This document shows positions 62,266-64,000 of a stretch of DNA of 64,000 bases, in pieces. This DNA comes from Ulota crispa (taxonomy: Eukaryota; Streptophyta; Bryopsida; Orthotrichales; Orthotrichaceae). Within the stretch, counting starts at the first letter, position 1. The number at the start of each line of letters is the position of its first letter. The notes beneath the pieces are model-generated. The model worked only from the letters and a program-made list of their open reading frames with translations, was not told the DNA's origin and searched no databases. Position numbers and translations under genes: made by a program. The DNA is taken from the NCBI GenBank assembly GCA_963920765.1, contig OY987249.1, forward strand, positions 11,656,817-11,720,816, given 5' to 3'.

Positions 62266-62834
62266 TTTCAATCAACAAATACTTCATTTTATGCATAAAC
62301 GAACCAAAGTTTATAATTACTTTTCTGCTCTATGTGCATATGGTTTAACCCCTTGGACACGTAGACCCTATTCTGAAAAAGATGCGTATCTTTGGTTTCA
62401 TCTTTTACAAGTATGTTACTTATCTCACCTTTTTGGAGGTCAGATTTTAGCCTCATTGGGACCAGCTATACTCAAAATGGGAAGGTATGTCATAAATTGC
62501 ATTACATGAATAATTCAGTGGGACTAGGATCCTTATGTCATTTCCGTATGGTTAAATCCGTCATTGCATTCACATGTTTCTATCACGAAGTTGAAATATG
62601 AAAATTGTGAACTCCTAAAACAGATCATAAATATAATATCAGTGGTTATTCTCAAGGAACCTTTCCCTTTGAAGATTTGATGTTGAGTTCTCATGGTGAT
62701 GTTTTGAAAGAATCTTCTAGCATACTTGAAGCCATTTGTGAAGGGTCATTTTCTCGATCAGAGAAATTAGTTTTCAAAGGAACGTACTTTTAATATTTAA
62801 CGACAGAGTAGTTGCATAGATTAATTTTGAAGAT
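62266..62834. other. Spacer with one coding-like open frame
   Basis: A plus-strand frame is open from 62611 to the TAA at 62791-62793 (60 codons, no early ATG). It reads YSQGTFPFEDLML then SSILEAICEG. Composition looks protein-like but I recognise no family. A TTAACCCCTTGG end-like motif at about 62344 has no partner inside the window. Confidence 0.3.
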
Positions 62835-64000
62835 CAGTGGCGAGCAAAACTGAGTACTATTTTCAATAAGTAAATTTTAAAATACAATTACAAACAATCT
62901 ACATAACATTTTTTAGAGCTATAAATTGTATTCAAAAGCAAAGAGAGTTGTGAACATGTATACAAAACCATAAAATCAAATTAAAAATTATATAATTTTT
63001 TACAACCTATAATCAACAACTATATGCAAGTAATAAATATCGTTCAACTTCTTTGAACTTCAATAATCCGTCTAATAGCCTTTAGTAGCCAATACAACAA
63101 CAATTCTTTGCGGCATGCTTTCATACAATGCCAAGCAATCCTCCTGACTAAAACCTGAGAAAGTTGTACATACACATTCTCACAATTCTTCAATTCCTCT
63201 TAGAGGCGTAGAAAACTCATTCAATTGCCGTTTCAAAATAGCCCAAAAATGCTCTACAGGATTCAAATCTAGAGATTGAGCAAGCCATTGGAGAAGTTCA
63301 AATGGTTGCAATTTAAGCCATCCTTGCACCAACTTGCTTGTGTGTTTTGGATCATTATCCTGCTAAAACACTAAGTTGCTTGGATCCATACTATAGTGCT
63401 AGATTGTAGACCACAAAAAGTTTTCTAAAATAAATTTGTACTTATGCTGATCCATAATACCTTCAATCTTATACCAAGCTCCAGGTCCAAATGCTGTCAT
63501 ACAACCCCAAATCATGACATGCCCGCCACTGAGTTTCACTGTTTGACAAACATGCTACGGTTGAACACGTTTTCCATCTCTAATCCAACACCAGGATCTA
63601 CCATTTGAATTAATCCTATTTATCTTTGTCTCATCACTAAAGATAACATGTTTCCAATCATGAATTGTCCAGTTTGTATACCTTTGAGGAAACCTCAAAC
63701 GTGCCAAAACGTGTCTCCATGCCAAAAATGGTTTCTTTTGTTGCACCCTTGCAGCCAAACCTTCTCCTCTCAAAGCACGCCTCTCAATAATGTTAGACAC
63801 AATTTTACCTGTCTTGTTTCAAAATTGTTTTGTTGTCTTAAACGTAGTACCAATACGACCTTCAGTGAGTAGAACTGCGCAATGTCGCCTCTCTCTCGCA
63901 TTAAGATGCTTTGGACGGCCTCCTTTCTGTTTCTCCACCTCTCCGGCAATCTCCTTACGCAATTGAGCCACCCATGATTGAATCATATCAACTAAAACTG
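62835..64000 (-). mobile_element. Tc1-type transposon, cut by the window end
   Basis: The end CAGTGGCGAGCAAAACTGAG at 62835 resembles Tc1 inverted-repeat termini (CAGTGGCG). The flank reads GAT, not a clean TA. The transposase remnant follows on the minus strand. The other end lies beyond 64000. Confidence 0.83.
63044..64000 (-). pseudogene. DD34E Tc1 transposase remnant
   Basis: Cut-and-paste transposase that would recognise the Tc1 ends and insert at TA. Reading one minus-strand frame: a helix-turn-helix linker with KGGRPKHLNARERR; HDWKHVIFSDETKI with the first catalytic Asp; LSGGHVMIWGCM; QDNDPKHTS with the second Asp; LNPVEHFWAILKRQL with the Glu. Exactly 34 residues separate the second Asp from the Glu, so DD34E. 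Five in-frame stops interrupt it (after TTKQF, RVQP, LWSTI, NLVF and GIEEL), so it cannot make a full enzyme. The frame ends at TGA 63046-63044. Reading frame is otherwise kept, which implies recent loss of function. The N-terminus is off the window. Confidence 0.93.

Noticed and set aside
63044..64000. TAG stops in the transposase as evidence for a recoded genetic code
   Set aside because: TGA stops also occur, and the host genes use TAG and TAA as normal stops. Deamination explains the pattern more simply.
1..64000. tRNA, rRNA, CRISPR or bacterial operon features
   Set aside because: No cloverleaf, rRNA core or regular spacer-repeat array was found. The tandem repeats seen have no unique spacers.

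Overview
The window is from a plant nuclear genome. Every recognisable gene is split by short GT-AG introns with in-phase exons. One gene encodes a plastid-type ADP-glucose pyrophosphorylase large subunit and another a plant-style kinesin-4. I cannot name the species. Long introns in 5' leaders, AT-rich intergenic DNA and wide gene spacing would suit a bryophyte, a streptophyte alga or another non-angiosperm; this is inference. Layout: (1) 1-2461 (+), the 3' part of a pinin (PNN/SDK/memA) splicing-associated gene. (2) 11165-11413 (+), an unrecognised 82-residue protein behind a CT-rich leader and a leader intron. (3) 14031-18330 (-), a complete seven-exon AGPase large subunit with two inverted-repeat insertions in its introns. 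(4) 40498-44227 (-), a complete seven-exon UPF0047/YjbQ-family gene. (5) 54117-58897 (+), 14 clear exons of a kinesin-4 whose tail downstream looks damaged or missing. (6) 62835-64000 (-), a decayed DD34E Tc1 transposon running off the end. The genes are unrelated housekeeping functions (splicing, starch synthesis, cofactor-family enzyme, microtubule motor) and do not form a pathway.

The intergenic DNA, about two thirds of the window, is dominated by non-autonomous inverted-repeat elements (MITE-like). The most striking set has ends reading CCCCTAAAGG or close variants, and sits between duplicated TTAA tetranucleotides. Seventeen candidates are listed, thirteen of them with TTAA intact on both sides. 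One (38848-39251) is nested in a Stowaway-like MITE (38721-39529), and two sister copies of that MITE in the same window keep the uninterrupted TTAA. The window therefore contains its own empty-site proof of TTAA duplication. TTAA targeting with CCC-starting ends is the hallmark of piggyBac-type transposition, which I would not expect to be abundant in a plant. A second TTAA-associated group has ends GGTAGR...ACCCAT. Other groups are Stowaway-like (CTCCCTCTGTCCC, TA), Emigrant/pogo-like (CAGTAGAACCTCC, TA), a family ending GGGGCTTCAAAC with TATTA duplications, AGAGCATC-ended elements, and long hairpins. No tRNA, rRNA, CRISPR array or bacterial feature was seen.
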